Part shown: in pieces, positions 1 to 7,916 of the stretch
Layout: each line of letters starts with the position of its first letter
Numbering within the stretch: position 1 is the stretch's first letter
DNA from: Caulobacter sp. 73W
Lineage (GTDB): Bacteria > Pseudomonadota > Alphaproteobacteria > Caulobacterales > Caulobacteraceae
Length of the DNA: 64,000 bases
Assembly: GCF_041021955.1 (NCBI RefSeq)
Contig: NZ_CP158375.1
Span: forward strand, 2,542,001-2,606,000
Reading direction: 5' to 3'
The notes under the pieces: generated by a model
The model's input: only the letters and a program-made list of their open reading frames with translations
Databases searched by the model: none
Told to the model about the DNA's origin: nothing
Program-made: the position numbers and the translations under genes

Positions 1-1
1 C

Positions 2-520
2 CGCGACAACGGCGTGCTCGCCGAGTTCATCCGCACCACGCCGGGCGCGCGGCGATCCGGCAATCCCGGCGCATCGGTGACCGCGCTCGGCGTCCTGGCC
101 GACTGGCTGACCGCCGACCATCCTCTGGACTACGGCTACGGCGAAGAAACGCCCTTCGCCAGGCTGGTGGAGGCGGCTGGCAAGGTGCTGATGGTCGGCG
201 CGCCGCTCGACACCATGACCCTTCTGCACCACGCCGAGCATCTGGCGCGGATTTCGGGCAAGCGAGTGCGGCGAGCAGAGGTCCCCTTGGCGACCTCGGA
301 CGGGACCGAATGGCGGATGATCGAAGAGTTCGACACCGGCGATCCCGTGGTCGATGGTTTGGCCGAGGACTACTTCGCCGAAATCGTGCAGGCCTTCCTC
401 GACAGCGGCCGCGGGACGCGGGGAAGGGTGGGCGCGGCGGAGTCCATCTTGGTCGATGCGGCTCCGATCTGCGCCTTCGGCGTCGACTGGCTGGAGTCGA
501 GGTTTCCGCAAGAACCGTAG
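2..520 (+). CDS. Aminoglycoside 3-N-acetyltransferase-like protein, C-terminal part
   Basis: The 5' end lies outside the window; the frame is open from base 2 (R-D-N-G-V-L-A-E-F). The visible 172 residues carry the AAC(3)/antibiotic N-acetyltransferase hallmarks: an IRTTPGARRSGNPGASVTALG segment, the HPLDYGYGEETPF stretch and KVLMVGAPLDTMTLLHHAEHLA, which includes the conserved histidines near the acetyl-CoA and aminoglycoside site. The family transfers acetyl from acetyl-CoA to the 3-amino group of 2-deoxystreptamine aminoglycosides. Chromosomal members in environmental bacteria often have unknown natural substrates, so resistance is not established. It converges on the MFS gene beginning at 1959. 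Confidence 0.8.
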   Translation, partial: RDNGVLAEFIRTTPGARRSGNPGASVTALGVLADWLTADHPLDYGYGEETPFARLVEAAGKVLMVGAPLDTMTLLHHAEHLARISGKRVRRAEVPLATSDGTEWRMIEEFDTGDPVVDGLAEDYFAEIVQAFLDSGRGTRGRVGAAESILVDAAPICAFGVDWLESRFPQEP

Positions 521-601
521 AACTACCAGATGGCGCTCCACCGTCAGTAGGCGCAAAACCTGCCTCGTCGCTCCGGACCTGCTAGAGCACATCCGAACGG
601 C

Positions 602-640
602 GCCGGCCGCTTGACCCTACCCCTAGGGGGCGCGGCCGGC
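602..640. terminator. Inverted repeat between convergent genes, possible bidirectional terminator
   Basis: GCCGGCCGC (602-610) pairs with GCGGCCGGC (632-640). The loop contains a second perfect palindrome, CCCCTAGGGG (620-629). It sits between two convergent stop codons (520 and 649), where a bidirectional terminator would be expected. There is no T-tract, so an intrinsic mechanism is doubtful. Confidence 0.35.
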
Positions 641-648
641 AGCGTCGT

Positions 649-1959
649 TCAGGCCGCCTCTGGCGCGTAGTGCGCGGACAGCTGGCGGTAGGGCTTCGAG
701 GTGAAGGCCAGGATGGTCATGACCACGCCCAGCAGTCCGGCCAGGGTGAAGACCACCGCGATTCCGCGCTCCGCCCCCCGTCCGAACCAGTCGCCGATCG
801 CATCCGCCCCCGCGCCCGTGGTCATCAGCGGAACGAAGACGAACTGCGTCAGCGGCCCGATCAGGAACGCGGTGATGGGCGAGGCCGCCTGCTCGATGGA
901 CTGGGCGAAGCCGAACACCCGCCCCTGACGCTCGAAAGGCACCACCTTCTGCAGGGTCGTGTGCTCCGCCGCTTCGGCGTAGGGGCCGAGGAACATCCAG
1001 ATGAAGCAGCCGCTCGCCAGCAGCAGGATCGACGACTGCACCGTGAACACCGCCGCCACCGCCCAGGAGATCAGGTTGACGATCAGCAGGGTGCGCAGCG
1101 GGTTCTGGCCCAGCCCCGTGCGGGCGATCAGCAACCCGCTGAGGATGAAGGCGCAGGACACCGTCGCCCACAGCACGCCCCAGGCCTCGACCTTCATCAG
1201 GGACAGGCCATAGGCGTCCATCAGCGCCATATAGACCCCGCCCAGCAGGTTGTTCATGGCCGCGAAGAAGATCAGGGCGAACAGGCCGGGCACCGCCTGC
1301 ACCACCTTGATCGTGCCTCTCAGGTCCACGCGCTTGGCCGGTTTGTCGTGCTGATGATTATCGGCCGTCGGTTCCGGCTCGGTCATGGACACGGACGCCA
1401 GGTGGATCATGACGACCATGGTCAGGACGATGGCGCAGCCCAGGGCCGCGACCATGCCGCCGCGCGCGACCAGGAAGCCGCTGACCGCGGAGGTGGTCAG
1501 GAAGCCGATGCCGGTGACCATGCCGACCAGCCCGTTGGCCTTGTCACGGCGCTCTTCGGGTACGAGCGCCGTGACCAGGGTCGGCAGGGCGATGCTGCGC
1601 ACATTGCCGGCGATGACCCCGATCATCACCAGCACGATGAACGCCCACAGCAGGGGACGGTCGATCCGCGTCAGCTGATCCGTCGGCGCCAGCAGGCAGA
1701 ACGCCAGCGACAGGATGTAGAGCGCCAGCGACACCAGGCTCGACCCCAGCATGGCGGTCTTCTTCTTGTGGTGGTCCACCAGGCTGCCGAACCAGATGCC
1801 GGACCCGGCCGTCATCACCAGATAGACCCCGGCGATCATCCCGGTGGCGAACACCGACCGGGTCTCCAGATAGACCCAGAAGGTCAGGGCGAACCACACC
1901 GTGAAGTTCACGATATTGGCCAGCAGGTTGTTCGCCAGAACGACGTAGAACGGCTTCAT
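649..1959 (-). CDS. MFS transporter, DHA3-like (MefA/enterobactin-exporter type)
   Basis: A 436-residue polytopic membrane protein with about 12 hydrophobic segments. The N-terminal half has the DHA3-like pattern (FALTFWVYLETRSVFATG, then FGSLVDHHKKK in the loop after TM2). I chose the ATG at 1959 (MKPFYVVLANN) because AGGGAAG lies just upstream and the longer frame runs through a hairpin. It is the last gene of the minus-strand set exuT-like, GH43, MFS, 61 bp after the GH43 stop. DHA3 proteins are usually drug or siderophore exporters, but the context suggests a sugar or oligosaccharide role; the substrate is unknown. Its ribosome binding site is part of a strong inverted repeat (see 1964-2012). 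Confidence 0.8.
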   Translation of the reverse strand: MKPFYVVLANNLLANIVNFTVWFALTFWVYLETRSVFATGMIAGVYLVMTAGSGIWFGSLVDHHKKKTAMLGSSLVSLALYILSLAFCLLAPTDQLTRIDRPLLWAFIVLVMIGVIAGNVRSIALPTLVTALVPEERRDKANGLVGMVTGIGFLTTSAVSGFLVARGGMVAALGCAIVLTMVVMIHLASVSMTEPEPTADNHQHDKPAKRVDLRGTIKVVQAVPGLFALIFFAAMNNLLGGVYMALMDAYGLSLMKVEAWGVLWATVSCAFILSGLLIARTGLGQNPLRTLLIVNLISWAVAAVFTVQSSILLLASGCFIWMFLGPYAEAAEHTTLQKVVPFERQGRVFGFAQSIEQAASPITAFLIGPLTQFVFVPLMTTGAGADAIGDWFGRGAERGIAVVFTLAGLLGVVMTILAFTSKPYRQLSAHYAPEAA

Positions 1960-1963
1960 GCAT

Positions 1964-2012
1964 CTTCCCTGCTTGGCGCGACACCCACTGGTCGGCTGTC
2001 GCGCCAGGGAAG
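1964..2012 (-). promoter_or_regulatory. Inverted repeat that would sequester the downstream ribosome binding site
   Basis: On the plus strand CTTCCCT-GCTT-GGCGCGACA (1964-1983) faces TGTCGCGCC-AGGGAAG (1997-2012) across a 13-nt loop. All 16 right-arm bases pair, with GCTT bulged in the left arm. In the minus-strand transcript the AGGGAAG directly before the MFS start codon forms one side of the stem. It occupies nearly the whole gap between the GH43 stop and the MFS start, so it could lower MFS translation or act as an intercistronic processing or stability element. Confidence 0.5.
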
Positions 2013-2020
2013 GCAAGTCT

Positions 2021-3634
2021 TCAGGGACGGTAATCCCGCTCCTCGTAGTCGAACCAGGCGAAGTCGGCCGGCAGGCCCGCGCCGCTCATGTCCTGGCACG
2101 CCACGCCCACGAACGCGCCGGTGAAGTTGGGCAGGCCCGGCGCCGTCGCCTCATCCGACAGGATCGACGCATCGAACGCCTGCGGCAGCCATTCCCAGGT
2201 CACGCCGTCCAGGCTCCAGCCGAACCGCAGCCGCTCATAGTCCACCTCGACCCGCAGATGCATCGGCCCTTCCGGCAGCGGGATCGGCGGGGTGAAGCCG
2301 TCGGCCTGCGGTGAGTCCGGCAGGGCCGACATCACCCGCAGATGCCTGCCCGCCGTCTCGTCATGGCTGACATGCAGGTAGTGGAACTTGGTCCCGCCGT
2401 AGTAACAGACCAGCCCCGCCGCCTGCTGGAAATGTCGGGGATCGAAGTCGATCAGGGTCGCCGCCGAATAGCACAGCGCCTGCTGCCGGCGGGCGACCAG
2501 GGCTTGGCGGAACTGGCTGCCGATGGTCTCCCGCCCGAACAGCCGCAGCCAGCCGGGCCGGGCCGTGGTGCTGAACAGCTCCTCCGGGAACGGCGAGCGC
2601 AGCCATTGGAAGTCGATGGGCAGGCCGGCCTCGAAGGTCGACCTCACCGGCGTCGGCGCGAAGGGATGGGCGGGCAGGTCGGGCGCCGCGGGATTCAGCT
2701 CCGCGACCCCCTGGCCGTCCAGGGTGCGCAGCCAGCCGTCCTCGTCCCAGACCATCTTCTGGATCGCCGTCTCGCGTCCCAGCACGCAGCGTCCGCGATT
2801 GGGCAGCGGCCGTCCGCACAGATAGACCATCCAGGTCTCGCCCCCCGGCGTCTCCACCAGGTCCGCATGTCCGGCCCGCTGCAACGGCGCGTCCGGCCGC
2901 AGGCGCGACGACAGGATGTAGGTGTCGGGGTGCAGCTCGTACGGACCCAGCAGGTCGCGCGACCGCGCCATGGTCACCGCGTGGTTCCAGCCGGTCCCGC
3001 CCTCGGCGGTCAGCAGGTAATACCAGCCGTCGCGCCGATAGATGTGCGGCGCCTCGGTGAGGCCCAGCGGCGTCCCTTCGAAGATCCCCCTTCGCTCGCC
3101 GATCAGCCGCTGCTCGGCCGGCGAATACTCCTGCGCCACGATGCCGGCGAAGCGGTTCTTCCCCGCCCGGTGGTCCCACAGCATGTTGACCAGCCACTTG
3201 CGGCCGTCGTCGTCATGGAACAGCGACGGATCGAAGCCGCTGCTGTTCAGATAGACCGGATCGGACCACGGCCCATGGATCGACGGCGCGGTGACCAGAT
3301 AGTTGTGGAAGTCCCGCAGCGACGCGCCCGACGCCCCCGCCGTGGTCGTGCGGCCGTACCGCTTCACGTCCGTGTAGATCAGGTGGAACAGTCCGTCGGC
3401 GTAGGTCAGGCACGGCGCCCACACCCCGCAACTGTCCGGCGCGCCCAGGATGTTCAGCTGGCTGGCCCGCTCCAGCGGCCGCTTGATCAGCCGCCAGTTC
3501 ACCAGGTCACGAGAGTGGTGAATCTGCACCCCCGGGAACCACTCGAAGGTGGAGGTGGCGATGTAATAGTCCTCGCCCACGCGGACGATGGACGGGTCGG
3601 GGTTGAACCCCGGCAAGATCGGATTGCGGATCAT
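2021..3634 (-). CDS. xynB: GH43 beta-xylosidase (XynB type)
   Basis: A 537-residue protein without a signal peptide, so probably cytoplasmic, hydrolysing xylobiose and short xylo-oligosaccharides from the non-reducing end. The five-bladed propeller catalytic residues are visible: base D13 in FNPDPS, pKa modulator D135 in GFDPSLF and acid E194 in LTEAPH. Their spacing matches the characterised Selenomonas enzyme, which has D14, D127 and E186. The C-terminal ~200 residues look like the family's concanavalin-like domain (CYYGGTKFHYLHVSHDE). The start codon is 3 bp after the stop of the upstream transporter gene, suggesting translational coupling and import-then-cleave logic. Confidence 0.92.
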   Translation of the reverse strand: MIRNPILPGFNPDPSIVRVGEDYYIATSTFEWFPGVQIHHSRDLVNWRLIKRPLERASQLNILGAPDSCGVWAPCLTYADGLFHLIYTDVKRYGRTTTAGASGASLRDFHNYLVTAPSIHGPWSDPVYLNSSGFDPSLFHDDDGRKWLVNMLWDHRAGKNRFAGIVAQEYSPAEQRLIGERRGIFEGTPLGLTEAPHIYRRDGWYYLLTAEGGTGWNHAVTMARSRDLLGPYELHPDTYILSSRLRPDAPLQRAGHADLVETPGGETWMVYLCGRPLPNRGRCVLGRETAIQKMVWDEDGWLRTLDGQGVAELNPAAPDLPAHPFAPTPVRSTFEAGLPIDFQWLRSPFPEELFSTTARPGWLRLFGRETIGSQFRQALVARRQQALCYSAATLIDFDPRHFQQAAGLVCYYGGTKFHYLHVSHDETAGRHLRVMSALPDSPQADGFTPPIPLPEGPMHLRVEVDYERLRFGWSLDGVTWEWLPQAFDASILSDEATAPGLPNFTGAFVGVACQDMSGAGLPADFAWFDYEERDYRP

Positions 3635-3637
3635 GGC

Positions 3638-4921
3638 TCAGACGGTGAGGGGCGGGGGAACGGCGGGGGATCTGATCATACGGGCGGGGTCTTGGACCAG
3701 GGTCCACAGCAGCACCACGCCCACCAGGTCGAGCACGCCCAGGGCGATGAAGAACGGATCGTAGCCGACGGTGGCGACCAGCCCGCCGATCAGCAGCGAG
3801 AAGATCAGCACCCCGAAATTGCCGAAGGTCCCGGCCATGCCGGCGACCGTGGCCACCTCGCTCTTGCGGAACAGGTCCGACGACATGGTGATCACCGTCA
3901 CCGACAGGGTCTGGTGCGCGAACCCGCCCAGGCATAGCAGGGCGATGGCGGCGTAGGCGCTTTCGACTTGGCCGACGAAGGCCATGCCGGTCATCAGCAC
4001 CGCCCCCACCGTGAAGGCCCCGCGCCGGGCGTTGATCAGGCTGACCCCGCGGCGTTGCAGGAACAGGGCGACCGTCGGCCCGAACAGGCAGCCCAGGTCC
4101 GCCGCCACGAACGGCAGCCAGGCGAACAGGGCGATCTGCTTCAGATCAAAGCCCCGCGCCATGGCCAGATACAGCGGCGCCCAGAAGGCCAGCGTCCCCC
4201 ACACCGGGTCGGCCAGGAAGCGGGGCAGGGCGATGCCCCAGAAGTTGCGCTGCTTCAGGATGTGGGCCAGGGACGGCCGGCTCCGCGTCGCGTCCAGGTG
4301 CTGTTCCTGTCCGGCGGCGATGTAGTCGCGCTCCTCGTCCGACAGGCGCGGGTGCTTGGTCGGCGGCTGGTAGAATTTCAGCCACAGCGTTACCCAGATC
4401 AGGCCCAGCACGCCGGTGACCACGAAGGCCGCGCGCCAGTTCCAGCTCAGGATCGCCCAGGCGACCAGCGGCGGCGCCAGCATCGAACCGACCGACGCGC
4501 CGATGTTGTAGACGCCGCCGGCCATGCCGCGTTCCTTGGCCGGGAACCACTCGGACACCGCCTTCATCCCCGCCGGATTGGCCGAACCCTCCGCCAGGCC
4601 CAGCAACCCGCGCAGGCCTGCCAGCATCGGCCAGTTGTTGGCCAGGCCGTGGGCCATGGTGATCAGGGACCAGGCCGTGGCGAACAGAGCGAACCCGGTC
4701 TTCAGTCCGATCACGTCCAGCACATAGCCGCACACCGGCTGCAGCATGATCCCCAGCTGGAAGGCGGCGGTAATCCAGCCGTACTCCTTGGTGGTGATGT
4801 CCAGCTCGCCCAGCACCGTCGGGGCGGCCACGCCCAGGGTCGCGCGCGTCAGGTAGTTGACGATGGCGCCCAGCATGATCAGCCCGATCATCCACCAGCG
4901 CAGGGCCTTAAGGGCCTTCAT
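3638..4921 (-). CDS. exuT: MFS transporter, anion:cation symporter family, hexuronate (ExuT)-like
   Basis: A 427-residue, 12-TM inner-membrane protein. It has the ACS-family N-terminus (NYLTRATLGVAAPTVLGEL, then EYGWITAAFQLG) and the loop FPAKERGMAGGVYNIG of hexuronate, glucarate and phthalate symporters. ExuT takes up glucuronate and galacturonate with protons. Here the likely substrate is (4-O-methyl)glucuronate or aldouronic fragments released from glucuronoxylan by the GH67 and GH115 enzymes nearby. It is the first gene of the minus-strand operon and shares a divergent, operator-rich control region with the GH10 operon. The exact substrate is inferred. Confidence 0.8.
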   Translation of the reverse strand: MKALKALRWWMIGLIMLGAIVNYLTRATLGVAAPTVLGELDITTKEYGWITAAFQLGIMLQPVCGYVLDVIGLKTGFALFATAWSLITMAHGLANNWPMLAGLRGLLGLAEGSANPAGMKAVSEWFPAKERGMAGGVYNIGASVGSMLAPPLVAWAILSWNWRAAFVVTGVLGLIWVTLWLKFYQPPTKHPRLSDEERDYIAAGQEQHLDATRSRPSLAHILKQRNFWGIALPRFLADPVWGTLAFWAPLYLAMARGFDLKQIALFAWLPFVAADLGCLFGPTVALFLQRRGVSLINARRGAFTVGAVLMTGMAFVGQVESAYAAIALLCLGGFAHQTLSVTVITMSSDLFRKSEVATVAGMAGTFGNFGVLIFSLLIGGLVATVGYDPFFIALGVLDLVGVVLLWTLVQDPARMIRSPAVPPPLTV

Positions 4922-4964
4922 GAAGCTTTTCCTCGCCTATCGCCGTCTGACGCGGCATTGTTTG

Positions 4965-4978
4965 CGTTACCGGTACCA
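4965..4978. promoter_or_regulatory. LacI-type operator candidate 1 (TGGTACCGGTAACG)
   Basis: A 14-bp near-palindrome centred on ACCGGT with a central CpG, typical of LacI-family operators. It lies in the divergent gap between the hexuronate transporter and the GH10 operon. The same motif occurs at 14942, 22619 and 23929, always in regulatory gaps of this locus. The candidate regulator is the LacI protein at 22840. Confidence 0.6.
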
Positions 4979-4988
4979 AAGGTCTTGA

Positions 4989-5020
4989 TTGGTCTGACCT
5001 TGTGGTTCACAACGTCTGAC
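4989..5020. promoter_or_regulatory. FadR/GntR-type operator candidate: TTGGTCTGACC plus a second GTCTGAC
   Basis: TTGGTCTGACC (4989-4999) matches the FadR-subfamily core GGTC-N-GACC. GTCTGAC recurs at 5014-5020 and once more at 4945-4951, nearer the transporter start. The candidate regulator is the GntR/FCD protein at 12879-13622. The site is about two helical turns from the LacI-type operator in the same gap. Confidence 0.5.
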
Positions 5021-5100
5021 AACGCCCGGCGATAGACAAGGGCGATTAGGGAAAAACGTCGTCGCTGAGACCAAAAGACCGGCGACGCTAGGAGGGAAGC

Positions 5101-6225
5101 ATGCTGACGCGTCGCGCCTGCCTGAGCCTGTCCGCGGGCTTCGTCGCCGCTGGCCTGATCGGCCCGCGCGCCCAGGCGCAGGAGGCGTCGCTCTCCGACC
5201 TCGCCAAGGCCAAGGGCCTCAATTTCGGTACGGCCATCGGGACCGGCAAGCCATTCGAGGACGCCCGCTACCGCGAGATCATCATCCGTGAGTGCGGCAT
5301 GCTCGTCCCGGAGAACGAGCTGAAGTGGTACGTCCTGCGACCGGACGACAAGACCTTCGCATTCGGCCGCGCCGACCAGCTCGCCGCCTTCGCCAAGCAG
5401 CACGGCATGATCCTGCGCGGCCACACCCTGCTGTGGCATCACCCCCGCTGGTTCCCCGCCTGGCTCAACGACTACGACTTCGGCTCCCGTCCCGCGGCGA
5501 AGGCCGAGGCCATGCTCAGCCAGCATATCCGCCACGTCTGCGCCCGCTATCCGCAGATCCGCTCGTGGAACGTGATCAACGAGACGGTCAACGACAAGAC
5601 GGGGGAGCTGCGCGAAACCTCCCTATCCAAGGCCATGGGCCAGGGCGTGCTGGAGGCGTCTTTCCACCTGGCGCGCGAGGCCGCGCCGAACGCGAAGCTG
5701 GCCTACAACGACTACATGGGCTGGAACGCCAGCGATGCGAAGCACCGCGACGGCGTCCTGCGCCTGCTGGAGCGGTTGAAGAAGAACGGCGCCCCGGTGG
5801 ACGTCCTCGGCATCCAGAGCCATCTGGGCGTCGGCCAGGGCGATCAGGTCACCGGCGCCGGCGCCCGCCAGGAACGCGAGTGGCGACGCTTCATCGATGA
5901 GGCCGTGGGCATGGGCTACGACCTCGCCCTCACCGAGTTCGACGTCAACGACAAGGCCCTTCCGGCCGATATTCCCTCCCGCGACCAGGCCGTGGCCGAT
6001 GAGGCCAAGGCCTTCCTCGACCTGATGCTCAGCTACCCTCAGACCAAGGAGGTCCTCGCCTGGGGCATGGGCGATCAATATTCATGGCTGCAGGGCACGA
6101 CCCCGCGTCCCGACAACCTGCCCAAGCGCCCCTCGCTGAATGGCGCCGACTACCAGGCGAAGCCGCTGCGCGAGGCGTTCGCCGCCGCCTTCCGCGCCGC
6201 CCCGGAACGCAAGCCGTGGGCCTAA
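5101..6225 (+). CDS. GH10 endo-1,4-beta-xylanase, exported (Tat-type signal)
   Basis: A 374-residue protein that cleaves internal beta-1,4-xylosidic bonds in xylan. The N-terminus MLTRRACLSLSAGFVAAG with Ala-Gln-Ala-Gln near residue 27 looks like a twin-arginine or lipoprotein-like export signal. The TIM-barrel hallmarks are the acid/base E161 in SWNVINETVND, the nucleophile E279 in LALTEFDVND, and conserved H108 (RGHTLLWH) and H241 (GIQSHLG). The start is ATG 5101 preceded by GGAGG. It is the first gene of the plus-strand glycosidase operon, and its last ten bases overlap the GTG start of the next gene. Confidence 0.95.
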   Translation: MLTRRACLSLSAGFVAAGLIGPRAQAQEASLSDLAKAKGLNFGTAIGTGKPFEDARYREIIIRECGMLVPENELKWYVLRPDDKTFAFGRADQLAAFAKQHGMILRGHTLLWHHPRWFPAWLNDYDFGSRPAAKAEAMLSQHIRHVCARYPQIRSWNVINETVNDKTGELRETSLSKAMGQGVLEASFHLAREAAPNAKLAYNDYMGWNASDAKHRDGVLRLLERLKKNGAPVDVLGIQSHLGVGQGDQVTGAGARQEREWRRFIDEAVGMGYDLALTEFDVNDKALPADIPSRDQAVADEAKAFLDLMLSYPQTKEVLAWGMGDQYSWLQGTTPRPDNLPKRPSLNGADYQAKPLREAFAAAFRAAPERKPWA

Positions 6226-7895
6226 GGCGCGTTCTCCTGCTGGCGTCGGCCATCGCCGCGACGACGACCGCCGCCCAGGCGGCGGAGGCGCGGTTCGAGC
6301 GGTTCAGCTATTCGGGCTCCGACCCGGTCTCGGCGACGTTGAAGCCGGGGGCGGGCGACTACCGCAATCCAATCCTCGCCGGCTTCTATCCGGACCCGTC
6401 GATCACCCAGGTCGGCGGCGACTACTATCTGGTCAATTCGACCTTCGCCTACTTCCCCGGCATCCCGGTCTTCCACAGCCGCGACCTGGTGAACTGGACC
6501 CAGATCGCAAACGCCATCGACCGGCCAGAGCAGCTGAAGTTCGATGGCCTGCGCACCTCGCGCGGGGTCTTCGCCCCGGCGATCGAGCATCACGACGGCC
6601 TGTTCTACATCGCCAACACCTGCATCGACTGCGGCGGCAACTTCATCATCACGGCCAAGGACCCGGCCGGCCCCTGGTCCGATCCCGCCTGGCTGCCGGA
6701 CTTCGACGGCATCGACCCGTCCCTGTTCTTCGACGCCGACGGCCGCGCCTGGCTGGTCAACAACGGACCGCCGGAGGGGACGCCACTTTACGAAGGCCAC
6801 CGCGCCATCTGGATTTAGCGATTCGATCCGAAGGCCATGAAGCTGACGGGGCCCCGCCGGGTGCTGGTCAACGGCGGTGTCGACCTGAGCAAGAAGCCGA
6901 TCTGGGCCGAGGGGCCGCATCTCTTCAAGCGGGGCGACTGGTACTACCTGATCGCCGCCGAGGGCGGCACGGCGGAGGGGCATTCCCAGACCGTCTATCG
7001 CGCCCGCACCCTGGACGGGCCGTTCGTCCCCTGGGACCGCAACCCGATCCTGACCCAGCGCCACCTGCCCCAGAATCGGCCGTTCCCGATCACTTCCGCC
7101 GGCCATGCCGACTTCGTGCAGACCGCCAATGGCGACTGGTGGAGCATCTTCCTGGCCACGCGGCCCTATGGCGGCGACCATTACAACACCGGCCGCGAGA
7201 CCTTCCTGCTGCCGGTGACCTGGACCGACGACGGCTGGCCCTCGATCCTCACCGGCGATGCGGTGATCCCGGCGGTCCATAAACGCCCCGTCCTGCCGGC
7301 CCAGCCCGCGCCCAAGAGCCCGACCCACGGCGACTTCGCGGTGGTCGATGAATTCGATGGCCCGGCCCTGCCGCCTTACTGGCTGACCATCCGCACGCCG
7401 AATTCCCGGTGGTGGCGTCTGACGGACGGCGCCCTGGCGCTCGACGCCCGACCCGACGGGGTCGGCGACCTGTCCGCCCAGCCGTCCTTCTGGGGCCGCC
7501 GCCAGCAGCACGCCCACATGACCGCCTCGACGACCGTGCGGTTCAGTCCGCAGCGCGACGGCGACAAGGCCGGTCTGCTGGCCCTGCAGAACGACGAGTA
7601 TTTCTTCTTCCTCGGCCTGGCACGCGATGGCGGCCGCGACGTCGTCCGGCTGGAGCGCCGCGCCGGCAAGGCCGCGCCGCGGGTCGTCGCTTCCGCCCCC
7701 GTGACCCTCGCGCCTGGCGCGCCGCTCGACCTGAAGGTCGAGGCGCGGGGCGGAACCTACGCCTTTTCCTATGCCGCCGAGCCCGGCCGCTGGACCGTCC
7801 TCGCCAAGGACGTCGACGGCCGGATCCTCAGCACCAAGACCGCCGGCGGCTTCGTCGGCGCCCTGATCGGCCCCTACGCACAGAGCGGCCGCTAA
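6216..7895 (+). pseudogene. GH43 beta-xylosidase/arabinofuranosidase interrupted by an in-frame amber codon
   Basis: One continuous GH43 reading frame of 559 codons starts at GTG 6216 with a signal peptide (GLRRVLLLASAIAATTTAAQA), but codon 201 (6816-6818) is TAG. The flanking sequence reads HRAIWI-stop-RFDPKAM, where relatives have Gln, so a single CAG to TAG change explains it. The catalytic base D60 (FYPDPS) and modulator D167 (GIDPSLF) lie before the stop. The acid E232 (WAEGPHLF) and the C-terminal concanavalin-like domain lie after it, so neither fragment can be active alone. ATG 6837 could allow reinitiation. There is no other lesion, so it is a very recent nonsense mutation, a sequencing error or a suppressed stop. 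Confidence 0.85.
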
Positions 7896-7916
7896 CTTCA
7901 GATGGAGACCCGTCCC

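Noticed and set aside
1960..2016. Longer N-terminus of the MFS protein (MPSLARQPTSG...)
   Set aside because: It would translate the hairpin region, is not hydrophobic or family-like, and a better start with a ribosome binding site is at 1959.
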